From contig CAYOZN010000027.1 of the NCBI GenBank assembly GCA_964408455.1, positions 1 through 64,000 on the forward strand: DNA of 64,000 nt, in the 5' to 3' direction. Of the stretch, positions 26,574-35,900 are shown piece by piece. The position numbers and the translations under genes are program-made. The DNA comes from CAYOZN01 sp964408455 (GTDB taxonomy: Bacteria; Planctomycetota; Phycisphaerae; UBA1845; UTPLA1). Below the pieces are notes generated by a model, which was not told where the DNA came from, searched no databases, and saw only the letters and a list, made by a program, of their open reading frames with translations. The first letter of the stretch is position 1. The number at the start of each line of letters is the position of its first letter.

Positions 26574-26632
26574 GTTGATCGACCCCGCTACGAACCTCCG
26601 ACTTTTCCATCCCCACCGTCGCACATAAACTG

Positions 26633-26667
26633 CATCCTTTCACGGTGAAAGATGCGGCTTCTAGAAT
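26633..26667 (+). promoter_or_regulatory. Possible regulated promoter of mop-modE
   Basis: -35-like TTCACG (26639-26644), 17 bp, -10 TAGAAT (26662-26667). An inverted repeat CTTTCAC-G-GTGAAAG (26637-26651), extendable with one bulge, covers the -35 and looks like an operator. It does not resemble the ModE box of Enterobacteria. Confidence 0.35.
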
Positions 26668-26781
26668 GCTGACCGGCAGATCGGCAATGCTAAGCAGGTT
26701 TTTGCGTGAACGTTTTGCCGAATGTTGACCGCGACCTGAAACAACGACCCTGTTGGCAGACGACTTTGTTGGAGACATGTG

Positions 26782-26997
26782 ATGCTAAGCGCGCGTAATC
26801 AATTCAACGGGACAATTGTCTCTGTAAAAACCGGCTCGGTCATGAGCGAAGTGGTCATCGACATTGGGGGCGGGCACAAGATTGTTTCGTTGATCAGTGC
26901 CTCTTCGGCAAAGCGCTTGAAGCTGAAAAAAGGCCGGCCTGCGACGGCCATTATCAAGGCGACGGAAGTGATCGTCTCTTCCGGCGGCATGGAATAA
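26782..26997 (+). CDS. Mop/TOBE-domain molybdate-binding protein (molbindin)
   Basis: 71 residues, the length of a single-domain molbindin. It begins LSARNQFNGTIVSVKTGSV and continues with VVIDIGGGHKIVSLI and a terminal ATAIIKATEVIVSS, all typical of the family. Molbindins store or buffer molybdate (or tungstate) as small oligomers in the cytoplasm. The ATG at 26782 has GGAG upstream; a GTG one codon earlier is possible. The next gene starts three bases after its stop, and the pair Mop + ModE-type HTH indicates a molybdate-response unit. No ModABC transporter is in the window. Confidence 0.92.
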   Translation: MLSARNQFNGTIVSVKTGSVMSEVVIDIGGGHKIVSLISASSAKRLKLKKGRPATAIIKATEVIVSSGGME

Positions 26998-26999
26998 TC

Positions 27000-27380
27000 A
27001 TGGCGCGGAAGGCTTCGAAGAAGCTGGCCCCACGCCCCAGCCTGCGCGGTCGAATCTGGGTTGAGATTGACGGCACGATTGCGCTGACGGAAGCCGGCGC
27101 CGACCTCCTCGAACAGATCGAGGCGACCAAATCATTGTCCGAGGCTGCCCGGAGGCTTCGTTTCGGATACCGTCGTGCATGGATGCTCGTGGACGGGATG
27201 AATCGCAGGTGGCAGAAGCCGCTCGTGAAGACGGCGACAGGCGGTACGCGCGGCGGGGGCTCCCGATTGACCGAATTGGGCCGCGAAGTGCTGCGGGGCT
27301 ACCGCGATGTTCAAATCCAGGTGGAGGCGTCGCTTGACAGGGCCACAACATCATTTGCCGCCGCGATTCGCGTCGATTGA
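27000..27380 (+). CDS. ModE-type N-terminal HTH regulator (no molybdate-binding domain)
   Basis: 126 residues. Contains the winged-helix DNA-binding domain of ModE: LTEAGADLLEQIEATKSLSE, then a recognition region SEAARRLRFGYRRAWMLVDG and GGTRGGGSRLTELG. The C-terminal TOBE/Mop domains of full-length ModE are missing, but a separate Mop protein is encoded immediately upstream (ATG two bases after its stop). The two polypeptides may together supply the functions of one ModE. Stand-alone ModE HTH proteins are also known elsewhere. Probably regulates molybdenum-related genes, possibly those following at 27414-28919. Confidence 0.85.
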   Translation: MARKASKKLAPRPSLRGRIWVEIDGTIALTEAGADLLEQIEATKSLSEAARRLRFGYRRAWMLVDGMNRRWQKPLVKTATGGTRGGGSRLTELGREVLRGYRDVQIQVEASLDRATTSFAAAIRVD

Positions 27381-27405
27381 ATCGTTATTCCCTCCACGAT
27401 ATAAT
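27377..27405 (+). promoter_or_regulatory. Strong sigma-70-type promoter of the dockerin-tailed DNRLRE gene
   Basis: -35 TTGAAT (27377-27382), 17-bp spacer, -10 TATAAT (27400-27405). The ATG is only eight bases after the -10, so the mRNA would be leaderless or nearly so. No Shine-Dalgarno precedes the ATG. The -35 overlaps the stop of the ModE-type gene. Confidence 0.65.
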
Positions 27406-27413
27406 GCTCGGCG

Positions 27414-28319
27414 ATGGCCGTTTCACGGAAAGTCTCGTCAAGCGCACTACTCGGTTTCGCGTTGCTTGTGATGGCGACGCCCTCCCTGGGCGATGAAACA
27501 ATCGCGGTCACAGCCTTCCGCGACGCGTTTGTTCGGGAAGAAGATCCATCGTCAAACTTCGGCGGCGGCGGACTCCTCTGCGCTGCGGGCGAGGACAGCG
27601 TGAACGGCGTGGGTCAGCCGCGCGGCCGATTCGATTCGGTCATCGTTTTCGACTTGTCATCCGCGGTCGCGTCGTTCGACTCATCATTCGGCGCACAACA
27701 ATGGGTGATTACGGACGTGGTTTTCCAAGTCGCCCAGGTTGTGGCGCCTGACAATCCACTCTTTCCGCGCGGAATTGGGAGCTTCCAAGTACTGTGGCTC
27801 TCGGAAGACACATGGACGGAGGGTACCGGAACGCCAAACGCACCGACGCAGGGCGTCGGAGACGAGATGACCTGGCAGTTTCTTCAAACGTTGCTCGCGA
27901 CCGCCACCGAGAGCCCCTTGGGAACCTTCCAAAATGAGGGTGAAACCGGGTTGCATCAGTACGCTTTGTCCTTCGAGCCCAATTTCATGACGGACATCGC
28001 TTCCGGCGCCATGGTCAGCCTCCACGTCGTGCCGCAGAGCGCCGACTTGGGGTACACCTTCCATTCGCGCAACTTCGGCGTTCCGGAGGAGCGACCCCAA
28101 CTTTTGGTTACGGCAGCAAGGTTCATTCTGGGGGACCTGAATTGCGACACGATGGTGGATACACAAGACCTGGAGCCATTTGTGCAATGCCTCTTGGACC
28201 CGATGCTGTACGCGGACCTGCATCCAGGATGCGCGATACTTCAGGCAGATTTCAATGATGACGGGGCAGTCGATGGCGCAGACATCGGCGGATTCACCGA
28301 AAATCTGGTGTCGCCATGA
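27414..28319 (+). CDS. Exported DNRLRE-domain protein with dockerin-like C-terminus
   Basis: 301 residues. Signal peptide at the N-terminus (SSALLGFALLVMATPSLG). The middle is a DNRLRE-type beta-sandwich, with AFRDAFVREEDPSSNFGGGG at its start and TWTEGTGTPNAPTQG in its core. The C-terminus is a dockerin-like pair of Ca-binding loops: DLNCDTMVDTQDLEPFVQCL and ADFNDDGAVDGADIGGF. It is a paralogue of the PEP-CTERM protein at 29751. It likely sits on the cell surface or is secreted; ligand unknown. Its own promoter overlaps the end of the ModE-type gene, so regulation with the molybdate pair is possible but not shown. Confidence 0.85.
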   Translation: MAVSRKVSSSALLGFALLVMATPSLGDETIAVTAFRDAFVREEDPSSNFGGGGLLCAAGEDSVNGVGQPRGRFDSVIVFDLSSAVASFDSSFGAQQWVITDVVFQVAQVVAPDNPLFPRGIGSFQVLWLSEDTWTEGTGTPNAPTQGVGDEMTWQFLQTLLATATESPLGTFQNEGETGLHQYALSFEPNFMTDIASGAMVSLHVVPQSADLGYTFHSRNFGVPEERPQLLVTAARFILGDLNCDTMVDTQDLEPFVQCLLDPMLYADLHPGCAILQADFNDDGAVDGADIGGFTENLVSP

Positions 28320-28376
28320 CGGCAAGAGACAACGTAGTCGCCTCAGGGGGCTGCGATTTCAAAGAGAGAGCTTTCT

Positions 28377-28919
28377 ATGAAGAAAACCCGTCCATACCGA
28401 TACGCACTCCTGATGTTGAGTGCCGTTGCGCTGCTGGCGCTTTCGTCGCTGGCTCAATCACCTGATACAAAGCAGACAGCCGCGACCCAGCCTGCGAAAG
28501 ATGTCATCGTCGTGCGGGGTGTGGGCCTGCGGGAGATCAAGTTCAATCGCGACGAGTTGGCAAAGATGCCGCGGTGTACGGTCAGGGTGAAAGACCATGA
28601 CGAGTTGTCCTCTTTTGAGGGAGTTAGAGTCGGCGATCTCCTGAAAAAGGCAGGCTTCACCTTCGGCCAGCACTTTCGCGGACCACGCATGGCCGACTAC
28701 CTCGTTGCCCAAGCGGCCGACGGATATCGCGTCGTGTTCGCTCTTCCGGAATTGGACGCCGAGTTCAGTGACCGAGTTGTGATCGTGGCGGACCTGTGCG
28801 ACGGAAAGCCACTTACGGAACGTGACGGGCCGTTCCGAATGGTCGTCTCGGATGAGAAGAAGCACGCGCGCTGGGTTCGCCAGACAACGAGCCTGACCGT
28901 CGCCACAGCGGCACCGTAG
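28377..28919 (+). CDS. Exported SUOX-fold (molybdopterin-binding domain) protein
   Basis: 180 residues. Signal peptide (YALLMLSAVALLALSSLAQS). The mature part matches the short 'oxidoreductase molybdopterin-binding' family: VVRGVGLREIKFNRDELAKM, YLVAQAADGYRVVFALPEL and DGPFRMVVSDEKKHARWVRQ. These small proteins share the sulfite-oxidase fold; I see no obvious counterpart of the catalytic Cys of sulfite oxidase, so a redox reaction cannot be assumed. Its position two genes after Mop and the ModE-type regulator suggests a link to molybdenum metabolism in the periplasm. Spacing to the pseudopilin gene is short (17 bases). Confidence 0.85.
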   Translation: MKKTRPYRYALLMLSAVALLALSSLAQSPDTKQTAATQPAKDVIVVRGVGLREIKFNRDELAKMPRCTVRVKDHDELSSFEGVRVGDLLKKAGFTFGQHFRGPRMADYLVAQAADGYRVVFALPELDAEFSDRVVIVADLCDGKPLTERDGPFRMVVSDEKKHARWVRQTTSLTVATAAP

Positions 28920-28936
28920 ATCGCGCGGAGTCGACA

Positions 28937-29707
28937 ATGATGAGAGAAACGAATTTCCCGAAACCGACGCGCTGGTCGTCGCACTCCGCGTTGCGAATGT
29001 GGGAATCCGTGGACAGCGGAAACACAAGGAGCGGTTTCACGCTGATCGAATTGCTCGTCGTCATTGCCATTATCGCTATCGTCGTCGGCATCCTCATGCC
29101 GGCAATGAGTGGCGCCCGCAACAGTTCGACGACCCTTCGCTGTCAAGCGAATCTCCGCCAATGGGCACAGGCAGTCATCATTTATGCTCAGGACAACGAA
29201 GGATGCCTGCCACGGCGCGGACAAGGCGCGCAGCCCACCACGAACATCGTTCGATCGGCAGACTGGTTCAACGCACTCCCGCCTCTCTTGGGCCAACAAC
29301 CCTATTCGGAATTGGCAAGCGCCGGGCAGACACCCAGGCCGGGGGATCGGAGTCTTTGGATGTGCCCGTGGGCGACGCCCATTATGAGCGAGAATTACTT
29401 TGCCTACGCCATGAACATGTACCTATCGACATGGCAAAATCCGTTGCCGGATAGAATTGACAAGGTAGCGCCGACCGATCGGCAGGTTTTCTTGACCGAA
29501 GGGCCTGGGGCATATTGTTCCGTCTTGCCGTCCAATCAGCCGTATTCACCAGTGGCACGGCACGATGACAAGATCAACATCGCATTCCTGGACGGGCACG
29601 TCGCGCGGTTCGCGGGGCGATATGCAGGGTGCGGCGTGGGCAATCAATTTCATGGCGACGTGCGTTGGGTCGTTCCCAACAGCACATGGTCCGGACCCAG
29701 TGAATAG
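28937..29707 (+). CDS. Type II secretion-type pseudopilin with H-X9-DG domain
   Basis: 256 residues. Prepilin signal with cleavage between Gly and Phe in RSGFTLIELLVVIAI, after an unusually long leader of about 32 residues. The ATG at 28937 has GGAG upstream; a shorter start at 28997 is possible. The C-terminal part has the prepilin-processing-associated motif H-X9-DG (RHDDKINIAFLDGHVA). Such proteins are abundant in planctomycetes; their role is unclear, probably minor pseudopilins or surface structures. It lies between the SUOX-fold gene and the PEP-CTERM gene on the same strand. Confidence 0.92.
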   Translation: MMRETNFPKPTRWSSHSALRMWESVDSGNTRSGFTLIELLVVIAIIAIVVGILMPAMSGARNSSTTLRCQANLRQWAQAVIIYAQDNEGCLPRRGQGAQPTTNIVRSADWFNALPPLLGQQPYSELASAGQTPRPGDRSLWMCPWATPIMSENYFAYAMNMYLSTWQNPLPDRIDKVAPTDRQVFLTEGPGAYCSVLPSNQPYSPVARHDDKINIAFLDGHVARFAGRYAGCGVGNQFHGDVRWVVPNSTWSGPSE

Positions 29708-29750
29708 AACAGGGACCCAGTGTCCTTGAAATCGAATGGGAGGAGAGAAA

Positions 29751-30506
29751 ATGTACGGCAGAATTCAAATGTTCTCGGTTGTCGCATCGGCATCGTTCAC
29801 CATCGCGCCGGCGCTCGCCGCGCCGCCCTTGACTATCGGCTCCACGGCTGTTGCCGACTCGTTTGTCTCGTCAGCCAACCCGGCAAACAACTACGGAGCT
29901 GGTGGCGCGCTGGCGGTGTCCGCCGTCGGGCTACCGAACGGTGCGTTCGAGAGCCTGCTACGGTTCGACACCGCTGCTGCCAAGACCGCGTTCGATGCAA
30001 CGTTCGGCGTCGGACAGTGGTCGGTCCAATCGGCGACCCTTCGGCTCACCGCCACGCCGCCGAACAACCCTATCTTCAACAATCCTGCGTCCGGGCAATT
30101 CAACGTCGATTGGATGGAAAGTGATGCCTGGGTGGAAGGGACTGGAACTCCAAATGCCCCGACGACAACGGGGATTACGTACAATACGCTTCCTTCGTTT
30201 CTGAGCGCCAATGATGCGCCGCTGGGAACATTTGGGTTCGCTGGTGGAACGAGCGGGTCAACGACGTATTCCCTGAATCTGCCACTCGGTTTCACAAGCG
30301 ACATTGGGGCCGGCAGTCTCCTTAGCATGCACCTCTTTGCCGCCGATAGTTCGATCAGTTACATCTTCAACTCCCGCAACTTTGGCACGGCCGCCAATCG
30401 GCCTGAACTTTCAATCACTGCAATTCCCGAACCTGCCACGTTCGCCCTGTTGGTCCCTTTTGTCTTCGTGATAGCCAAAAAGGGCCGCCGATCACGGATC
30501 TATTGA
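29751..30506 (+). CDS. PEP-CTERM DNRLRE-domain surface protein, probable exosortase substrate
   Basis: 251 residues. The ATG at 29751 has GGAGGAGAG upstream. Signal peptide (MFSVVASASFTIAPALAAPP). A DNRLRE-type domain includes VADSFVSSANPANNYGAGG and the core ESDAWVEGTGTPNAPTT, also found in the 27414 protein. The C-terminus is a PEP-CTERM sorting signal: IPEPATFAL, a hydrophobic stretch, then KKGRRSRIY. The exosortase encoded at 22423-23331 is the obvious candidate enzyme. It may be a surface protein displayed during EPS production. Confidence 0.92.
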   Translation: MYGRIQMFSVVASASFTIAPALAAPPLTIGSTAVADSFVSSANPANNYGAGGALAVSAVGLPNGAFESLLRFDTAAAKTAFDATFGVGQWSVQSATLRLTATPPNNPIFNNPASGQFNVDWMESDAWVEGTGTPNAPTTTGITYNTLPSFLSANDAPLGTFGFAGGTSGSTTYSLNLPLGFTSDIGAGSLLSMHLFAADSSISYIFNSRNFGTAANRPELSITAIPEPATFALLVPFVFVIAKKGRRSRIY

Positions 30507-30849
30507 CGACTTCTAGGCTGCACTTTCGAAATGCAACCAGAAAAGTGCTCGTATTAAGCGACAAATGTGGGTTTGGTCGCGAGCGGTGGTATGTCAATGG
30601 CGGGCGTAGCGAGCCCCCGCTAGTTGAGTGTCGGTCGCGAAATTGGCCGACCCGCAGGTGAACGAACGACGCCGAGGCGAGATGCCTCGGCATTTGCGTT
30701 TTTACGCGAGTTGCGGCAATGGTTTGCGCGGGGGCGGGGCCGCGTGGCGGCTCGCGGAGAGACACACGCGCGACACCGGGGAGACGTCGTTCGGCGGATG
30801 GTCTCGCGTCTTGGGGCAGAAAGTCTCTGAGTCTCTGGTCGGCGGCGGC

Positions 30850-30975
30850 GTTCGGTTGACGCAGAACATGCTTAAGTCGTTCGCCCAGTCCGAGCGTGAG
30901 ATCATTGGCGAGCCCATCCGCGACAAGATCGCCGCCTCGCGGCAGCGCGGCCAGCGGACGGGCGGCAGGCCAATA
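30850..30975 (+). pseudogene. Serine site-specific recombinase fragment
   Basis: One frame reads LTQNMLKSFAQSEREIIGEP then IRDKIAASRQRG, which matches the end of the resolvase catalytic domain in large serine recombinases (LSFAQFERE...GERIRDKIAAS). The catalytic serine region and the C-terminal DNA-binding part are missing and homology stops abruptly on both sides, so this is a remnant. Confidence 0.7.
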
Positions 30976-31162
30976 GGCCGGCTGACGCAGAACAACCACG
31001 GATTGACGTGGCGCGATGATTCCGCGCGCTTGATCTGACGTAAGCGGCATTCGCCTCCAGCCCGGAGGCACGGATGCCGCAGCAATCCGGCCCCGCCGGG
31101 GACCTGTCCCCCCGCCAAGGAAATCATGAAGTTCGAAGCGTTGAAACTGAGCAGGAAGCGTT

Positions 31163-31336
31163 TTCACCGGGCCGCGCGAGCACAACATCGCCCTTCGCCG
31201 GCACGCCATGTCGCTGGGCCTGAAGCTCAATGAATACGGCGTCTGGCGCGGCGACGAACGCATCGCCGGCGAGACCGAAGACGGCGTCTATGCGGCACTC
31301 GGAATGCAATGCCCGCAGCCCGGCGATCGCCGGTAG
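31163..31336 (+). pseudogene. DNA polymerase X family C-terminal fragment
   Basis: One frame gives FTGPREHNIALRRHAMSLGL, KLNEYGVWRGDERIAGETED and GVYAALGM before a TAG. This is the end of bacterial PolX polymerase domains (FTGSKEHN...LNEYGLF...EEVYAALG). An in-frame stop lies 15 bases upstream and no start or polymerase active site is present. Only the last ~57 codons remain. Confidence 0.75.
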
Positions 31337-31592
31337 ACGGGCGTGACGTGGGCGCCGTGCCGGGAGGAGGGGTGCGGGTCGCGGTTCAAAGCGTTATTTG
31401 AGTAGCCATGCGAGCCGCCCGTGCTTCGCCAAGTGCGGGTATTGCATCGCCTTACGCGAAGCCGGCTCGACGCGCCGAGATCCGGGGGGAAAGGGAACTG
31501 ACGCAAAAACGCTGGCCAAAAGGATGGCAAACGCGGTAAACTGACCTCAGGCTACTGACTCACTATTCAGCAGGTGAAACAGGAAAAGAAGC

Positions 31593-32495
31593 ATGCTCGC
31601 TGCAGCCGAGATATTCGGCATTCCAGTGTTCTTGATCGTCCTGGTCATTTATTTTCTGGCAAAGGCAGCAGAGAACCAAGGTAAAAACCTGAAGGAACCG
31701 ACTAGCAGGGTCGACTCCAGCAGCGACATGCTTGAGGACGAATTTGAGGATGAGGAGGAGGAATTCTGTGTCGGAGTTGGACTTACTGGAATTGCTATTC
31801 ACGTGCCCGCTGCGGCGGGACCTTGTGCAGGATTGATTAGAGAGCTGCTCGTGCATGGCAAGGGATTCAGAGTCGAGCAGAATCAATTTCCGAAGCAACT
31901 ATTTCGCAGAGGTGATTTTTCCGTTGCCAGGGTGCTTGCGCGGCATCAATTGAGTTGGAAAGAGCATCCAATACTACTTTCTGTACAATACCGGCCGGCT
32001 GGCTCATCTACCGTCGTGAAGCTGGCGTGGAACGCTTCTCCGGATACCAAGTTTGACCGGCAATCGAAAGAGAATTTCTATGTAGCTGCAAGGCAAGACT
32101 CTTTAGAATTGGAAAAGAGCATCCTAAGCATGCTGGAAGCCAACGGGGCACAGGCAAGATCAAGGCAAACGGAATACTATTGCTCCGATTGGGCGTATGA
32201 AGCAAGGGAGAACGACGAAGAAGACCAGGCAGAGGAAAGTGGCGAGGACGAATGCGACGCCGAAGGTGATACGGATGAAACGCACGATGAGGATTTCGAT
32301 GAATTAGGTCTCACGCCGGCGGCGCAATGGGGAGAGGTTCAGGCGGCATACCGTCAAATCTGCCATAAGTACCACCCGGACAGACTCGCGCACCTTAACC
32401 TACCGCCTCACTTGATCGAGCTGGCATCAACGAGGTTTAAGCGTGCGACACAAGCCTACCACAGTTTGCGCCATGGACGATTTGGTCACAGCTAG
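31593..32495 (+). CDS. Membrane-anchored J-domain protein (DjlA-type J domain)
   Basis: 300 residues. One N-terminal membrane segment (IFGIPVFLIVLVIYFLAKAA), an acidic linker, a middle domain of unknown fold, a second very acidic stretch, and a C-terminal J domain. The J domain contains the HPD motif in ICHKYHPDRLAHLNLPPHLI and starts LGLTPAAQWGEVQAAYRQI, most like the J domain of DjlA/TerB-J proteins. It should recruit and stimulate a DnaK-type chaperone at the membrane. Base composition is visibly more AT-rich than the neighbouring core genes, suggesting acquisition. It stands alone. Confidence 0.8.
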   Translation: MLAAAEIFGIPVFLIVLVIYFLAKAAENQGKNLKEPTSRVDSSSDMLEDEFEDEEEEFCVGVGLTGIAIHVPAAAGPCAGLIRELLVHGKGFRVEQNQFPKQLFRRGDFSVARVLARHQLSWKEHPILLSVQYRPAGSSTVVKLAWNASPDTKFDRQSKENFYVAARQDSLELEKSILSMLEANGAQARSRQTEYYCSDWAYEARENDEEDQAEESGEDECDAEGDTDETHDEDFDELGLTPAAQWGEVQAAYRQICHKYHPDRLAHLNLPPHLIELASTRFKRATQAYHSLRHGRFGHS

Positions 32496-32547
32496 TAGGT
32501 AAATTTTCACCACAGCCTGGAGTCAAACTCCGTGAGGCGAGCGTGCT

Positions 32548-32844
32548 TTGAGATTCCTGAATGGCTTAGAAGAAAGTGTGCGCCCGAAATGCGGCGGTCG
32601 GAAGTTCGGACGAAGCTTCAATCACGAGCCCGGTTGCTCGCTGGCGCGACCGAGCGGAACAGCGCGGACGCGGACTGGCAAGCGCGGCCGACCGAAGAAG
32701 GTGAACGGGGACGAGAGGACGGCCGACTACTCGCGGCTCTCGGTCCACCAGCTTATTGATGCCAAGCGGGCCATCGACGATGCCCTGGCGGCTCGACGCG
32801 GCGAGGTCGCGCGGGCGATCAAGGATTTGCAGCGGTTGCTGTAG
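32548..32844 (+). CDS. Small AT-hook-like protein, doubtful
   Basis: 98 residues. A central GKRGRPKKV matches the AT-hook core (GRP flanked by Lys/Arg). The N-terminal PKCGGRKFGRSFNHEPGC has a Cys/His pattern that could bind zinc. The last 35 residues are predicted helical (LIDAKRAIDDALAARRGEVA). No ribosome-binding site stands out. It may be a real small DNA-binding protein or a decayed piece of one, since it lies in an accessory region. The rest of 32496-32975 shows no other gene. Confidence 0.35.
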   Translation: MRFLNGLEESVRPKCGGRKFGRSFNHEPGCSLARPSGTARTRTGKRGRPKKVNGDERTADYSRLSVHQLIDAKRAIDDALAARRGEVARAIKDLQRLL

Positions 32845-32975
32845 GCTGCCCGGCGTGCGGGTCGCCCCACCTGCGGCGCTGCCGGTTACCGGTGCGGTGC
32901 CATGAGGAGGCTGCGGTGGCGGTTTAGAGTGGTGTTCACCTAAACCTTTCCGAGCGCCGCTTGCGACGACGTGTC

Positions 32976-35900
32976 CTATTGACCTCTTGTTGCCGGCCGT
33001 GACGTGGCTTGCTTCGGCGGCCCCGCTGCCCACCCAGGCGCCTCGACCAGCGCTTCTGCCTCGCGAAGGAACACCTGGTTGTCCACACCTGTCGCGAGGG
33101 CGGCGTCTCGCATCAACATGCGGCAGGTTTCAAGCGCGAGATGGGACTCGTCCTTCTGGCCGAGTTTGGCGCGGGCCATTGCAATGACGGCCCAATTAAT
33201 CGGCTTTTGCGGCACTCGTGGTTGTGGCTCAAACTGGCTATTTGTTACGAAGAACTGGCGCTCGGAAAGCTCAAGCATTTTCACGGCATCGGCATATTGA
33301 CCATCGCGAAACAAGGCAACCCCTAAAGTGCTAAGCACATCTGCATTATTGGGTTGGAGAGCCGTGGCCGCTTGCACCGCCTCCAATGCTGCATCAATTC
33401 GGTCTGGCGCTTCGTCACTCCTGCGCACAACATTAAATGCAGCGAGATTCAGCTTGAAGTAATCTGCAGAGAATGTATCAAGGTTCTTTGCGAGCACTTC
33501 TAGCACTCGCGCCGAGTATTGTCCATCGTTGTGCGCTCTTTCTATCGCTTGTCGAATGCGGCTTGGAGCAACATAGCATCGAACGAGCTTCTCAAAGGCC
33601 TCGCGCGCTTGCTCCATTATGCACGCGATCTCTCGTTTCAGAACTTCTAGGCGAGCCAGTCGCAAATCAGCATCGATACTGCTGTCATTGAAGATTCGGG
33701 AAGAAAGCTGATCGATTGGAACTGCTTCGCTTGCCAATAACGACTTGACGAACGCGCTGGCTGCCTCGCGATTATTATCGCGCGAGGCCAGTTCAAACTG
33801 CCTTGCCTCACGCCCTCGTATATCCCAGACGAACGCACTGCCGTCCACCAACCGCGCAACTAATTGACTTCCGTCCTTGGTTGATTGGAGGCCTGTCACA
33901 ATGCGATCAAGTCTCAGGGTCACAAGATGCACTCTCTTGGAGTTGAATATCCCCACGCTTCGCTCGTCGATGATCTCCGCACGCCGACTGCTTCCGAGCT
34001 GAGTTGCAGCATATGGTACTGAATAAGAGTCCTGCAGCATGCCGGGGCCAGATAGCAATTCATTTGAGAGCAAGACGTCTACTTCCAAGCTTGCATGCTC
34101 ACGAATCAATCGCTTTTCCGGCCAATCAAGATTGTGACCGTCAATCATGAATATGTCGCCGTCAATCTCGGCAATAATTTTTGTGCCATCTGAGCTAAAC
34201 CGAAGGCGTTGGACCCCAACTCCTAGGCTAGGCAGCATGATGTTCCCCAGCAAGCAACCACTTCTGCTCCAAAGCGACACCTGGTTGTCGCTTGAGAGTG
34301 TGGCTAACAGAGTGCCGTCGGGGCTGAACGCAGCAGCTTCGATGGAGTCATGCATCAATGGTGGCATCACTTCTTCGCCGTTCAAGGTCCACAGACGAGC
34401 CATACCGTTGCCGTGAAGAGTTAGAACGGTCTTGCCGTCCGGGCTGAATTGCACATGAGTTACGTCCCCATTCCCGGCTTCAATGAAACGTCTCTCAGAA
34501 ATGGAAAGATCATTAGAATACGACTCAACATTTTCACACAGGGTCGTCAGCAGATTACCCTTCAAGTCCCATATCTTGGCACCATCGAGGTATGAGAGTG
34601 TTAGCACGTGTTCGTTGGTTGGACTAAACTGAACAGAGTCAACATGAGCAGTGTGTTGCAGGAGCATTGGGGCATGGTCATTCCCGCTGCAAAGGCGGAC
34701 AGTGTCGTCGCATATCACCGCTACATGGCTACGATTGCGGCTAACATCTGCAGAGCCGACGGAATCACCGATATAACAGCCGATTGGTTGGAGTTTGAGG
34801 TCAAGCAGCTGAAATCCGACATCGGACTTGTGAAATGCAAGAACATAGTTTTCAGCTGAGTCCTGAAATCTGAATCTGGTAGATTCTGTTTGGTCAACCA
34901 GCGAGCCATGGGAGTCGAATCGCCTGACGATGTCGTTGTGTGTGCCGGTCAGTATTGTGTCACTGTCACCGTCGAAGTGTGCAAACACAATGTCGCTCTC
35001 GTGGAGCAGCGGCTGGCCTAGCGGGTTGCCGTTGGACGCGTCATATATGCGAACCCACCGACCTGAAGCAACAAGAATGCGAGTTGAAGCGTGATTGAAG
35101 CGGATGAAGTCAACTTCTGGTATCGAGTAAAGAATTGAGCCTGTCTTCTGTTGAAGGAGGTGCCACTCCCATTCTCGGAGGTGCGGCGGACATAGCTGCA
35201 ACTTGGCGCGGGCCTCTGGCCAGTTGTATGCTGCTAGCGCTTGTTGCGCCGCGCCGATATTCGCCACATACGCTTCTAGCTCCGCCTCCGCCGCCTTTTC
35301 GTCAGCTCGCTGCTTCTCAGCCTCTGCCTGCTGCCACCCCTTCTCGGCATGCCGCCACGCCGCAACCGATACCACCGTCGCCCCCATTAGCACCGCCGCA
35401 ATCACCCCCGCCGCCGCCACCTGCCCCTTGTACCTCCGCACGAACTTTTTCACCCGATACCCCACGCTCGGCGGCGCCGCCACCACCGGCTCCCCCGTCA
35501 AATGCCGCATCACGTCCGCTGCCAGCGCTGAGGCACTCTCGTACCGTCGGCTTCGGTCCTTCTCCAGCGCCTTCAGCGTGATCCAGTCCAGGTCCCCGCG
35601 CAGCTCCCGCGTTAGCGTGTGAATGTCCACGCCGTGCGACCGCGCCAGCGTATCCGGCATCGCCCCGTCGCGCCGGTTCACCGGCTCGGCCACCATGGTC
35701 GACAGCCGCGTGCTCGGCTTGGGCGGCTCCTGCTCGCGGATGATCCGCGCGATGCCGTCAAACCCCGCCCCGCGCAGCGTCTTTGCGTCGAAGGGCAGCG
35801 TGCCCGTCAGAAGCTGGTAGAGAATGACCCCCAGCGAATAGATGTCCGCCCGCGTGTCCACGTCCAGCCCGGTCGTGCCCGCCTGCTCGGGGCTCATGTA

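Larger units (their letters stand above)
30507..31592 (+). other. Decayed accessory region
   Basis: About 1.1 kb without an intact gene. It contains a serine-recombinase fragment (30850-30975) and a DNA polymerase X C-terminal fragment (31163-31336), both on the plus strand and listed separately. No terminal inverted repeats of an insertion sequence were seen. Confidence 0.6.

Noticed and set aside
31337..31560. Short Cys-containing frames that might be a zinc-ribbon phage protein
   Set aside because: Fewer than 45 codons each, no start with a binding site, and no motif I could name.
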